This document shows positions 8,145 through 20,221 of a stretch of DNA of 64,000 nucleotides, one piece after another (position 1 is the stretch's first letter; each line of letters starts with the position of its first letter). The notes beneath the pieces were generated by a model. The model searched no databases. It was not told the origin of the DNA and was given only the letters and a program-made list of their open reading frames with translations. The DNA comes from Cladorhizidae sp. MBARI D1340-BT2 (Eukaryota; Porifera; Demospongiae; Poecilosclerida; Cladorhizidae). The position numbers and the translations under genes were made by a program. Location: positions 269,001 through 333,000 of the forward strand of contig JAQNBH010000019.1 in assembly GCA_028752905.1 (NCBI GenBank). The letters run 5' to 3'.

Positions 8145-8703
8145 GACTTTCCTAGTACCCGCGGTGAAATTATTAACGATTTAATTACTAATTTTTCCCT
8201 CGCTTATAGGACGTCAGCACAGGAAACCTCGTTCAATGGAAGCCCAGTGATTGCTCTACATCCTGATTTTTGAATGAAACCCAAGGACCAAATATACAGC
8301 ATTTGGCAAGCTTTTCAAAATTGAACCAAGACTTATATACCATATATTTGGGCATATTCATATAATTTGACACAGAATCAAGACAATAACAATCCTAAAA
8401 CTTCCTAAGACAAAACATTTTGAACAGACAATATATGAATCGAATATTTGAATAGAAAAAGTATGTGTGTGTGGGTAGAATGTGGGTGGGTAATTTGATG
8501 AAGAATGAAGGAGAGTGAGAGAGTAGCATTGTAATACATGTTGTGTGTGTGTGTAGAAGGGCAAGACCAGGCTCTATCAACACTTCCCAGGCATCTAGAA
8601 CACAAAGACACAACAATAGAGAAAAATGCATTATTAGACACGAGTATCCACACTTTTTACCAAGAGGCACGCACATACACCATACACAACTTATATTTCA
8701 TGG
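8145..8703. other. Non-coding left arm of transposon copy 2
   Basis: The content is the same as in copy 1: AT-rich subterminal DNA and GT-rich tracts (8461-8554). No supported coding region is seen. Confidence 0.75.
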
Positions 8704-9045
8704 TCACGAGAACAAAGAGAATACATGCAACACTAATATTCCACCAAGGTATGATACGGTCAGATCCAATGCACAAATGAACCTACAGTAACCACACTCA
8801 TTTAGGCTCGAACCATTTTTATGCACACCAAACAGAAGTAGAAGGGGGAAATGACCTAGTTGCAAATTGAGACGTTCTAGCTGAGATGTAGGAAACATAC
8901 AAGGCAGCGAGAAGAATAGGAACCAATCAATGTTTTTACTAAGCTAATCCGAAGATCTAAATAACTATCCTGCCTCTTATGTAGAGAAGTGTTTGAAAAA
9001 GGAAACAGATAAAGGCATTCAATAAAGGCGTAAAAAAAACAACCT

Positions 9046-9134
9046 TCTACCAGAGCAGACCAAAGAATGGGCTACTACAATTTCGGTAGAAAATCAAAGA
9101 GATGGTGGAAGGGGGTGTTTGCATATTTGGTAGA
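9046..9134 (+). pseudogene. Inverted block of the transposase gene, copy 2
   Basis: It has the same plus-strand peptide (GYYNFGRKSKRWWKGVFAY) and the same 7-bp inverted boundary repeats TCTACCA/TGGTAGA as copy 1. Just outside, CACCCCTC replaces the CACCTCTC of copy 1. Confidence 0.88.
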
Positions 9135-9263
9135 CACCCCTCATGAATGATTGATAATCAGGTAAACAGGGAGGGGGGCAAGACACATACAGTCGAGAAC
9201 TGATGATGTTTCACAGTTGGTTGTTGTCCTTGCCACAAAGCTGCATGCATATTAGTCATCATG

Positions 9264-9752
9264 TCAATCACACCCTTGTCTACCCACTAAAGCCAGGAGT
9301 GAACTATTTGATCTGTAATCATATTTTCCTCTATTCTTCCACTTTGTAAGTAACTCCTTAGGAAAGTTTTTCCTATTAGGCCTAGCTGTGCCACATGCAC
9401 CAACCCCTCTAATAGTCTGTGTGTGAAATAAATTAGGAAATAAATTAGGACTTGTATAAAAGTTATCCATGTATACCTGAAAGTTCTTGTGCTCAAATCC
9501 CTCCAACAAATCTAACACTACCCGACTACACAAACCTGTACTATCTCCTGTTTCCACATTCTTCCCAGTATAAATTTGTAATCGATAAATATAACCATTC
9601 CTTGCATCCAAAAGCACAAATACTTTTATGCCCCATTTCGTAGGCTCATCCTTCATATATTGCTTGAAGCCAAGATAGGGAATCATGGCTTCATCAATGC
9701 TAAGCTCCTGATGCAAACAATACTCGCTTTCAAAGCTTATACAGCCTATCAT
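9264..9752 (-). pseudogene. Transposase catalytic core fragment, copy 2 (162 residues open)
   Basis: It is identical to the copy 1 core except for the missing Gln-Gly-Arg after IPY. The first Asp (SIDEAM) and second Asp (YMDNFYTS) remain. The 9-bp deletion removed CCTCCCTTG on the plus strand between GCCAAG and ATAGGG. No obvious flanking direct repeat is visible, so a simple replication-slippage origin is not clear. Confidence 0.9.
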
Positions 9753-10364
9753 AATTGGGATTACCAGATGTTACCTGTGAGCTAGCAATGGAGTTGACAT
9801 GCATGTAGCCGCATCAACTGCCTAAACCTCCAAAGGGGCATTACTCTACTCACCAAACTACATGACAAATCAGGATATTCACAAGACCAGTACATGTCTA
9901 TAAGGGGAAGTTTTGAAATGCCCATAACAATCAAAAGTTCTACAAAAGCCTCCATTTCTTCTTCACATGTATCATGCCAATTATGGGGGAGCCCCACCCT
10001 AGAAACATACATATTAGTCTCTCTCACATGGAGGTCCCACACATCAACAGTTAAAAAAAAAGATAAAAAGCACCTAGTAACGAACTTGTTACACCGAGCA
10101 AAGCTGAGTTTGGGCCAGAATTGTCTCTTTTTTTCTCCAGCGACCTTCGACTTGATAACTTGTGCTAGATGAGCGAGCCTTACTACTACAAACTCGGGAC
10201 TGGGCCTGCCTATTACCAGTACCTTGTGGTGGTGGACTACATGAACCTCTACTCTAGCACCACACCTCACATTCTCTGTAACACATAAATATGTATACAA
10301 ACAAATATTCAAATATCAATTTTGATAACTTACTTATTCCAGAAGAGTCCCCTGTAGCAGATTG

Positions 10365-10463
10365 TAAGGACGGAGGGTCAGTAGATAGTAAGGATGGAGG
10401 GTCAGTAGATGGTAAGGATGGAGGGTCAGTAGATGGTAATAAGGATGGAGGGTCAGTAGATGG
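10365..10463. repeat. 24-bp minisatellite, copy 2
   Basis: It has four in-frame units, identical in number and order to copy 1, inside predicted exon 3 (10334-10504). Confidence 0.9.
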
Positions 10464-11240
10464 TAAGGAAGGAGTGTTCAAATGGTCACTCTCTTCTTCA
10501 GAGGCTGAAAGGAAATATATAATAGTAACTCTACAAAATTTCCTTTGTACCAACCTACACTAAGTCCAGAGCTCCCACAAGTAGATGGTAACAATGGCTC
10601 ACCTTCATCTCCAACGGACTGCCAAGAAAGAAAAGTTGATAACATAAACCTTAGACGAACGTTTTTTTTGAAAATTCAAATTCAAATTTGATAAGTAATA
10701 AAAAAGCTCAACCTACATTTATGGCTATAACTAATCTTCTTCAACTGCTACGTTAGAAATATTTATATCCTCAAAAAACACAAGAATAGGCAACAGTTTG
10801 GTTAGCGAATTATCTCAGAAGATTGTGGAATACAATGGCAACCAAGCGCTAAGGTAGAAACAAACATACCATCGAGAAATCCTTCCACCCGAGCATTTTG
10901 ACTTAGAGCCAGGGGATCCAGGGCACAACCATAGTAGGCATATATCTCTGGCCTTCTTTCCCACCAGAATCCGAGCCAGAGCCGCTAGTGTCGTCGTCAA
11001 AAAGAAGAAAAGTTACTTCGTACAAAACAAAGCATCCTCGCCATCTTGAAAACCGAAGTTATGAGCAAAAAGCGGGGCGCGGCCGACACATATAGCAGCA
11101 CGTGTAAATGACGTTTTTAGAATGATTCAGCATTCTTTTGGGCATGTGCAGCATCAAGAATTTGGCACTTAGTTCAAATATATTTTTTTATATAATTTTT
11201 TTCGCGAGTCCGATTTCCTTTTGCGCCATATGGCGCTTAT

Positions 11241-11257
11241 GGCGCTTAATCGGTTAA
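11241..11257 (-). repeat. Copy 2 right TIR and TTAA target duplication
   Basis: GGCGCTTAATCGG at 11241-11253 is followed by TTAA at 11254-11257 and GATAAGTCTCTCC, with one G-to-A change relative to the usual GATAGGTCTC. Confidence 0.97.
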
Positions 11258-11706
11258 GATAAGTCTCTCCCTGTGCTCTCTGTTGATATCAAACATCCAT
11301 AATATTCTGCACACTTCACTGTAATGGACTTGATATGATTCGAATGATAGGTTTCATTATGTGTTCTCTATCTTGATATTTGCCCTAATTTGGTCTATAT
11401 GTTTTCTCATTTCCCCCCCAAAAATCTTGTTATTTTGCCGTAAAGCTCATAACTTTTCTACACTTTACCCAAAAAAGATAATTTTATATGACCGGATAGC
11501 CCTTCTAATTATCTGTCTTTTGTACGTGCTAAAATTTTGAGTACTCTAAGTATTAGCAAGTTATGGTGATTTGAAGTGGTAAGGTTTGCGATCTTTCCTG
11601 GCGTTTTCCAGTTGCCAAAGCGGTGGCCTGCCAGTGAAAAACCACTACATTTATTGATAATCTGTTGACATGTTGCAGATAAGGGCCTTCTCTATCAGTT
11701 GACAAA

Positions 11707-14700
11707 CTCTGGGACTTTGGTCTTGTTAATTAGGGCAGTTATGAATTGTACTCTTACTTGATGCTAAACATGTTAGCTTCGTAGATTATCCACACTTCAC
11801 TGAATAGACTTGATGTATAGCTATTAAGATAGGACTCTCTAAGTGCTCTCTCTTGATACCAAACATCCATATATTCTGCACACTTCACTGTAATGGACTT
11901 GCAAGATAGGTATCTCTCAGTGTTCTCTATCTTGAGCTAAACATGTTAGCTTCATAGATTCTCCACACTTCACTGAATAGACTTGATATATAGCTCTAAA
12001 GGTAGGCCTCTCTCTGTTCTCTCTCTTGATACCAAACATCCGTATATTCTGCATACATAGAATCACAAGATAGGTTTCTCTATGTGTTCTCTATCTTGAT
12101 GCTAAACAGGTTAGCTTCATAGATTATCCACACTTCACTGTATAAACTTGATATATAGCTATTAAGATAGGTCTCTCCCTGTGCTCTCTGTTGATATCAA
12201 ACATCCATAATATTCTGCATACTTCACTGTAATGGACTTGATATGATTCGAATGATAGGTTTCATTATGTGTTCTCTATCTTGATATTTGCCCTAATTTG
12301 GTCTATATGTTTCTCATTTTCCCCCCAAAAATCTTGTTATTTTGCCGTAAAGCTCATAACTTTTCTACACTTTACCCAAAAAAGATAATTTTTATATCAC
12401 CGGATAGCCCTTCTAATTATCTGTCTTTTGTACGTGCCAAAATTTTGAGTACTCTAAGCATTAGCAAGTTATGGTGATTTAAAGTGGTAAGGTTTGCGAT
12501 CTTTCCTGGCGTTTTCCAGTTGCCAAAGCGGTGGCCTGCCAGTGAAAAACCACTACATTTATTGATAATCTGTTGACATGTTGCAGATAAGGGTCTTCTC
12601 TATCAGTTGACAAACTCTGGTACTTTGGTCTTGTTAATTAGGGCAGTTATGAATTGTACTCTTACTTGATGCTAAACATGTTAGCTTCGTAGATTATCCA
12701 CACTTCACTGAATAGACTTGATGTATAGCTATTAAGATAGGACTCTCTAAGTGCTCTCTCTTGATACCAAACATCCATATATTCTGCACACTTCACTGTA
12801 ATGGACTTGCAAGATAGGTATCTCTCAGTGTTCTCTATCTTGAGCTAAACATGTTAGCTTCATAGATTCTCCACACTTCACTGAATAGACTTGATATATA
12901 GCTCTAAAGGTAGGCCTCTCTCTGTTCTCTCTCTTGATACCAAACATCCGTATATTCTGCATACATAGAATCACAAGATAGGTTTCTCTGTGTTCTCTAT
13001 CTTGATGCTAAACAGGTTAGCTTCATAGATTCTCCACACTTCACTGTATAAACTTGATATATAGCTATTAAGATAGGTCTCTCCCTGTGCTCTCTGTTGA
13101 TATCAAACATCCATAATATTCTGCACACTTCACTGTAATGGACTTGATATGATTCGAATGATAGGTTTCATTATGTGTTCTCTATCTTGATATTTGCCCT
13201 AATTTGGTCTATATGTTTCTCATTTTCCCCCCAAAAATCTTGTTATTTTGCCGTAAAGCTCATAACTTTTCTACACTTTACCCCAAAAAGATAATTTTTA
13301 TATCACCGGATAGCCCTTCTAATTATCTGTCTTTTGTACGTGCCAAAATTTTGAGTACTCTAAGCATTAGCAAGTTATGGTGATTTGAAGTGGTAAGGTT
13401 TGCGATCTTTCCTGGCGTTTTCCAGTTGCCAAAGCGGTGGCCTGCCAGTGAAAAACCACTACATTTATTGATAATCTGTTGACATGTTGCAGATAAGGGC
13501 CTTCTCTATCAGTTGACAAACTCTGGGACTTTGGTCTTGTTAATTAGGGCAGTTATGAATTGTACTCTTACTTGATGCTAAACATGTTAGCTTCGTAGAT
13601 TATCCACACTTCACTGAATAGACTTGATGTATAGCTATTAAGATAGGACTCTCTAAGTGCTCTCTCTTGATACCAAACATCCATATATTCTGCACACTTC
13701 ACTGTAATGGACTTGCAAGATAGGTATCTCTCAGTGTTCTCTATCTTGAGCTAAACATGTTAGCTTCATAGATTCTCCACACTTCACTGAATAGACTTGA
13801 TATATAGCTCTAAAGGTAGGCCTCTCTCTGTTCTCTCTCTTGATACCAAACATCCGTATATTCTGCATACATAGAATCACAAGATAGGTTTCTCTATGTG
13901 TTCTCTATCTTGATGCTAAACAGGTTAGCTTCATAGATTATCCACACTTCACTGTATAAACTTGATATATAGCTATTAAGATAGGTCTCTCCCTGTGCTC
14001 TCTGTTGATATCAAACATCCATAATATTCTGCATACTTCACTGTAATGGACTTGATATGATTCGAATGATAGGTTTCATTATGTGTTCTCTATCTTGATA
14101 TTTGCCCTAATTTGGTCTATATGTTTCTCATTTTCCCCCCAAAAATCTTGTTATTTTGCCGTAAAGCTCATAACTTTTCTACACTTTACCCAAAAAAGAT
14201 AATTTTTATATCACCGGATAGCCCTTCTAATTATCTGTCTTTTGTACGTGCCAAAATTTTGAGTACTCTAAGCATTAGCAAGTTATGGTGATTTAAAGTG
14301 GTAAGGTTTGCGATCTTTCCTGGCGTTTTCCAGTTGCCAAAGCGGTGGCCTGCCAGTGAAAAACCACTACATTTATTGATAATCTGTTGACATGTTGCAG
14401 ATAAGGGTCTTCTCTATCAGTTGACAAACTCTGGTACTTTGGTCTTGTTAATTAGGGCAGTTATGAATTGTACTCTTACTTGATGCTAAACATGTTAGCT
14501 TCGTAGATTATCCACACTTCACTGAATAGACTTGATGTATAGCTATTAAGATAGGACTCTCTAAGTGCTCTCTCTTGATACCAAACATCCATATATTCTG
14601 CACACTTCACTGTAATGGACTTGCAAGATAGGTATCTCTCAGTGTTCTCTATCTTGAGCTAAACATGTTAGCTTCATAGATTCTCCACACTTCACTGAAT

Positions 14701-15334
14701 AGACTTGATATATAGCTCTAAAGGTAGGCCTCTCTCTGTTCTCTCTCTTGATACCAAACATCCGTATATTCTGCATACATAGAATCACAAGATAGGTTTC
14801 TCTGTGTTCTCTATCTTGATGCTAAACAGGTTAGCTTCATAGATTCTCCACACTTCACTGTATAAACTTGATATATAGCTATTAAGATAGGTCTCTCCCT
14901 GTGCTCTCTGTTGATATCAAACATCCATAATATTCTGCACACTTCACTGTAATGGACTTGATATGATTCGAATGATAGGTTTCATTATGTGTTCTCTATC
15001 TTGATATTTGCCCTAATTTGGTCTATATGTTTCTCATTTTCCCCCCAAAAATCTTGTTATTTTGCCGTAAAGCTCATAACTTTTCTACACTTTACCCCAA
15101 AAAGATAATTTTTATATCACCGGATAGCCCTTCTAATTATCTGTCTTTTGTACGTGCCAAAATTTTGAGTACTCTAAGCATTAGCAAGTTATGGTGATTT
15201 GAAGTGGTAAGGTTTGCGATCTTTCCTGGCGTTTTCCAGTTGCCAAAGCGGTGGCCTGCCAGTGAAAAACCACTACATTTATTGATAATCTGTTGACATG
15301 TTGCAGATAAGGGTCTTCTCTATCAGTTGACAAA
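11707..15334. repeat. Duplicated 1814-bp monomer dimer
   Basis: 11707-13520 and 13521-15334 are near-identical two-monomer blocks. Both first members have GATTTAAAGTGG and both second members have CTGGTACTTT and the TA-less TTTCTCTGTG. This is a local tandem duplication of a dimer. Confidence 0.85.
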
Positions 15335-16589
15335 CTCTGGTACTTTGGTCTTGTTAATTAGGACAGTTATGAATTGTACTCTTACTTGATGCTAAACATG
15401 TTAGCTTCGTAGATTATCCACACTTCACTGAATAGACTTGATGTATAGCTATTAAGATAGGACTCTCTAAGTGCTCTCTCTTGATACCAAACATCCATAT
15501 ATTCTGCACACTTCACTGTAATGGACTTGCAAGATAGGTATCTCTCAGTGTTCTCTATCTTGAGCTAAACATGTTAGCTTCATAGATTCTCCACACTTCA
15601 CTGAATAGACTTGATATATAGCTCTAAAGGTAGGCCTCTCTCTGTTCTCTCTCTTGATACCAAACATCCGTATATTCTGCATACATAGAATCACAAGATA
15701 GGTTTCTCTATGTGTTCTCTATCTTGATGCTAAACAGGTTAGCTTCATAGATTCTCCACACTTCACTGTATAAACTTGATATATAGCTATTAAGATAGGT
15801 CTCTCCCTGTGCTCTCTGTTGATATCAAACATCCATAATATTCTGCACACTTCACTGTAATGGACTTGATATGATTCGAATGATAGGTTTCATTATGTGT
15901 TCTCTATCTTGATATTTGCCCTAATTGGGTCTATATGTTTCTCATTTTCCCCCCAAAAATCTTGTTATTTTGCCGTAAAGCTCATAACTTTTCTACACTT
16001 TACCCCAAAAAGATAATCTTTATATCACCGGATAGCCCTTCTAATTATCTGTCTTTTGTACGTGCCAAAATTTTGAGTACTCTAAGCATTAGCAAGTTAT
16101 GGTGATTTGAAGTGGTAAGATTTGCGATCTTTCCTGGCGTTTTCCAGTTGCCAAAGCGGAGGCCTGCCAGTGAAAAACCACTACATTTATTGATAATCTG
16201 TTGACATGTTGCAGATAAGGGTCTTCTCTATCAGTTGACAAACTCTGGTACTTTGGTCTTGTTAATTAGGACAGTTATGAATTGTACTCTTACTTGATGC
16301 TAAACATGTTAGCTTCGTAGATTATCCACACTTCACTGAATAGACTTGATGTATAGCTATTAAGATAGGACTCTCTAAGTGCTCTCTCTTGATACCAAAC
16401 ATCCATATATTCTGCACACTTCACTGTAATGGACTTGCAAGATAGGTATCTCTCAGTGTTCTCTATCTTGAGCTAAACATGTTAGCTTCATAGATTCTCC
16501 ACACTTCACTGAATAGACTTGATATATAGCTCTAAAGGTAGGCCTCTCTCTGTTCTCTCTCTTGATACCAAACATCCGTATATTCTGCA

Positions 16590-19500
16590 TACATAGAATC
16601 ACAAGATAGGTTTCTCTATGTGTTCCCTCTCTTGATGCTAAACAGGTTAGCTTCATAGATTCTCCACACTTCACTGTATAAACTTGATATATAGCTATTA
16701 AGATAGGTCTCTCCCTGTGCTCTCTGTTGATATCAAACATCCATAATATTCTGCAAACTTCACTGTAATGGACTTGATATGATTCGAATGATAGGTTTCA
16801 TTATGTGTTCTCTATCTTGATATTTGCCCTAATTTGGTCTATATGTTTCTCATTTTCCCCCCAAAAATCTTGTTATTTTGCCGTAAAGCTCATAACTTTT
16901 CTACACTTTACCCCAAAAAGATAATTTTTATATAACCGGATAGCCCTTCTAATTATCTGTCTTTTGTACGTACCAAAATTTTGAGTACTCTAAGTATTAG
17001 CAAGTTATGGTGATTTGAAGTGGTAAGGTTTGCGATCTTTCCTGGCGTTTTCCAGTTGCCAAAGCGGTGGCCTGCCAGTGAAAAACCACTACATTTATTG
17101 ATAATCTGTTGACATGTTGCAGATAAGGGCCTTCTCTATCAGTTGACAAAATCTGGGACTTTGGTCTTGTTAATTAGGGCAGTTATGAATTGTACTCTTA
17201 CTTGATGCTAAACATGTTAGCTTCGTAGATTATCCACACTTCACTGAATAGACTTGATGTATAGCTATTAAGATAGGACTCTCTAAGTGCTCTCTCTTGA
17301 TACCAAACATCCATATATTCTGCACACTTCACTGTAATGGACTTGCAAGATAGGTATCTCTCAGTGTTCTCTATCTTGAGCTAAACATGTTAGCTTCATA
17401 GATTCTCCACACTTCACTGAATAGACTTGATATATAGCTCTAAAGGTAGGCCTCTCTCTGTTCTCTCTCTTGATACCAAACATCCGTATATTCTGCATAC
17501 ATAGAATCACAAGATAGGTTTCTCTATGTGTTCCCTATCTTGATGCTAAACAGGTTAGCTTCATAGATTCTCCACACTTCACTGTATAAACTTGATATAT
17601 AGCTATTAAGATAGGTCTCTCCCTGTGCTCTCTGTTGATATCAAACATCCATAATATTCTGCACACTTCACTGTAATGGACTTGATATGATTCGAATGAT
17701 AGGTTTCATTATGTGTTCTCTATCTTGATATTTGCCCTAATTTGGTCTATATGTTTCTCATTTTCCCCCCAAAAATCTTGTTATTTTGCCGTAAAGCTCA
17801 TAACTTTTCTACACTTTACCCCAAAAAGATAATTTTTATATCACCGGATAGCCCTTCTAATTATCTGTCTTTTGTACGTGCCAAAATTTTGAGTACTCTA
17901 AGTATTAGTAAGTTATGGCGATTTGAAGTGGTAAGGTTTGCGATCTTTCCTGGCGTTTTCCAGTTGCCAAAGCGGTGGCCTGCCAGTGAAAAACCACTAC
18001 ATTTATTGATAATCTGTTGACATGTTGCAGATAAGGGCCTTCTCTATCAGTTGACAAAATCTGGGACTTTGGTCTTGTTAATTAGGGCAGTTATGAATTG
18101 TACTCTTACTTGATGCTAAACATGTTAGCTTCGTAGATTATCCACACTTCACTGAATAGACTTGATGTATAACTATTAAGATAGGACTCTCTAAGTGCTC
18201 TCTCTTGATACCAAACATCCATATATTCTGCACACTTCACTGTAATGGACTTGCAAGATAGGTATCTCTCAGTGTTCTCTATCTTGAGCTAAACATGTTA
18301 GCTTCATAGATTCTCCACACTTCACTGAATAGACTTGATATATAACTCTAAAGGTAGCCCTCTCTCTGTTCTCTCTCTTGATACCAAACATCCGTATATT
18401 CTGCATACATAGAATCACAAGATAGGTTTCTCTATGTGTTCCCTCTCTTGATGCTAAACAGGTTAGCTTCATAGATTCTCCACACTTCACTGTATAAACT
18501 TGATATATAGCTATTAAGATAGGTCTCTCCCTGTGCTCTCTGTTGATATCAAACATCCATAATATTCTGCAAACTTCACTGTAATGGACTTGATATGATT
18601 CGAATGATAGGTTTCATTATGTGTTCTCTATCTTGATATTTGCCCTAATTTGGTCTATATGTTTCTCATTTTCCCCCCAAAAATCTTGTTATTTTGCCGT
18701 AAAGCTCATAACTTTTCTACACTTTACCCCAAAAAGATAATTTTTATATAACCGGATAGCCCTTCTAATTATCTGTCTTTTGTACGTACCAAAATTTTGA
18801 GTACTCTAAGTATTAGCAAGTTATGGTGATTTGAAGTGGTAAGGTTTGCGATCTTTCCTGGCGTTTTCCAGTTGCCAAAGCGGTGGCCTGCCAGTGAAAA
18901 ACCACTACATTTATTGATAATCTGTTGACATGTTGCAGATAAGGGCCTTCTCTATCAGTTGACAAAATCTGGGACTTTGGTCTTGTTAATTAGGGCAGTT
19001 ATGAATTGTACTCTTACTTGATGCTAAACATGTTAGCTTCGTAGATTATCCACACTTCACTGAATAGACTTGATGTATAGCTATTAAGATAGGACTCTCT
19101 AAGTGCTCTCTCTTGATACCAAACATCCATATATTCTGCACACTTCACTGTAATGGACTTGCAAGATAGGTATCTCTCAGTGTTCTCTATCTTGAGCTAA
19201 ACATGTTAGCTTCATAGATTCTCCACACTTCACTGAATAGACTTGATATATAGCTCTAAAGGTAGGCCTCTCTCTGTTCTCTCTCTTGATACCAAACATC
19301 CGTATATTCTGCATACATAGAATCACAAGATAGGTTTCTCTATGTGTTCCCTATCTTGATGCTAAACAGGTTAGCTTCATAGATTCTCCACACTTCACTG
19401 TATAAACTTGATATATAGCTATTAAGATAGGTCTCTCCCTGTGCTCTCTGTTGATATCAAACATCCATAATATTCTGCACACTTCACTGTAATGGACTTG

Positions 19501-20221
19501 ATATGATTCGAATGATAGGTTTCATTATGTGTTCTCTATCTTGATATTTGCCCTAATTTGGTCTATATGTTTCTCATTTTCCCCCCAAAAATCTTGTTAT
19601 TTTGCCGTAAAGCTCATAACTTTTCTACACTTTACCCCAAAAAGATAATTTTTATATCACCGGATAGCCCTTCTAATTATCTGTCTTTTGTACGTGCCAA
19701 AATTTTGAGTACTCTAAGTATTAGTAAGTTATGGCGATTTGAAGTGGTAAGGTTTGCGATCTTTCCTGGCGTTTTCCAGTTGCCAAAGCGGTGGCCTGCC
19801 AGTGAAAAACCACTACATTTATTGATAATCTGTTGACATGTTGCAGATAAGGGCCTTCTCTATCAGTTGACAAAATCTGGGACTTTGGTCTTGTTAATTA
19901 GGGCAGTTATGAATTGTACTCTTACTTGATGCTAAACATGTTAGCTTCGTAGATTATCCACACTTCACTGAATAGACTTGATGTATAACTATTAAGATAG
20001 GACTCTCTAAGTGCTCTCTCTTGATACCAAACATCCATATATTCTGCACACTTCACTGTAATGGACTTGCAAGATAGGTATCTCTCAGTGTTCTCTATCT
20101 TGAGCTAAACATGTTAGCTTCATAGATTCTCCACACTTCACTGAATAGACTTGATATATAACTCTAAAGGTAGCCCTCTCTCTGTTCTCTCTCTTGATAC
20201 CAAACATCCGTATATTCTGCA
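16590..20221. repeat. Duplicated 1816-bp block (about two monomers, approximate bounds)
   Basis: Markers recur exactly 1816 bp apart: GTTCCCTCTCTTG at about 16622 and 18438, TATATAACCGG at about 16930 and 18746, and TATTAGTAAGTTATGGCG at about 17905 and 19721. The duplicated block does not begin at the monomer phase used here, because the first part of the monomer at 16243 (CTGGTAC, AGGACAG) differs from that at 18059. Confidence 0.8.

Larger units (their letters stand above)
8704..11044 (-). pseudogene. piggyBac transposase pseudogene, copy 2
   Basis: The pieces and order are as in copy 1. Predicted exons are 10870-11044, 10561-10618 and 10334-10504, and exon 4 is 9782-10275. The catalytic core is 9264-9752, the inverted block 9046-9134, and the C-terminal region 8704-9045. 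Every frameshift, the deletion after the NYDRLYKL block and the inversion are at the same bases as in copy 1. The added lesion is a 9-bp in-frame loss that turns MIPYQGRLGF into MIPYLGF, removing Gln-Gly-Arg just after the first catalytic Asp. That motif is among the best conserved in the family, so this copy would be inactive even without the shared lesions. Confidence 0.93.
8132..11253 (-). mobile_element. piggyBac-family DNA transposon, copy 2 (3122 bp, inactivated)
   Basis: The ends are the same as in copy 1, with TTAA on both sides. It is 9 bp shorter than copy 1 because of one deletion in the catalytic core near 9674. The left flank (GATGGTAAACATG monomer) and right flank (variants TATATGACCGG and CGTGCTAAAA) match those of copy 1, so copies 1 and 2 belong to one 5.85-kb tandem duplication. 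Private changes include CACGAGTATCC (about 8640), GTCTGTGTGTG (about 9417) and AATGGCTCACC (about 10595). Confidence 0.96.

Noticed and set aside
16453..16740. 95-codon minus-strand open frames at 16453 and 18269
   Set aside because: They translate the internal half-units twice over; they are open only because of a CTCTCTTG variant that removes a stop in those two monomers.
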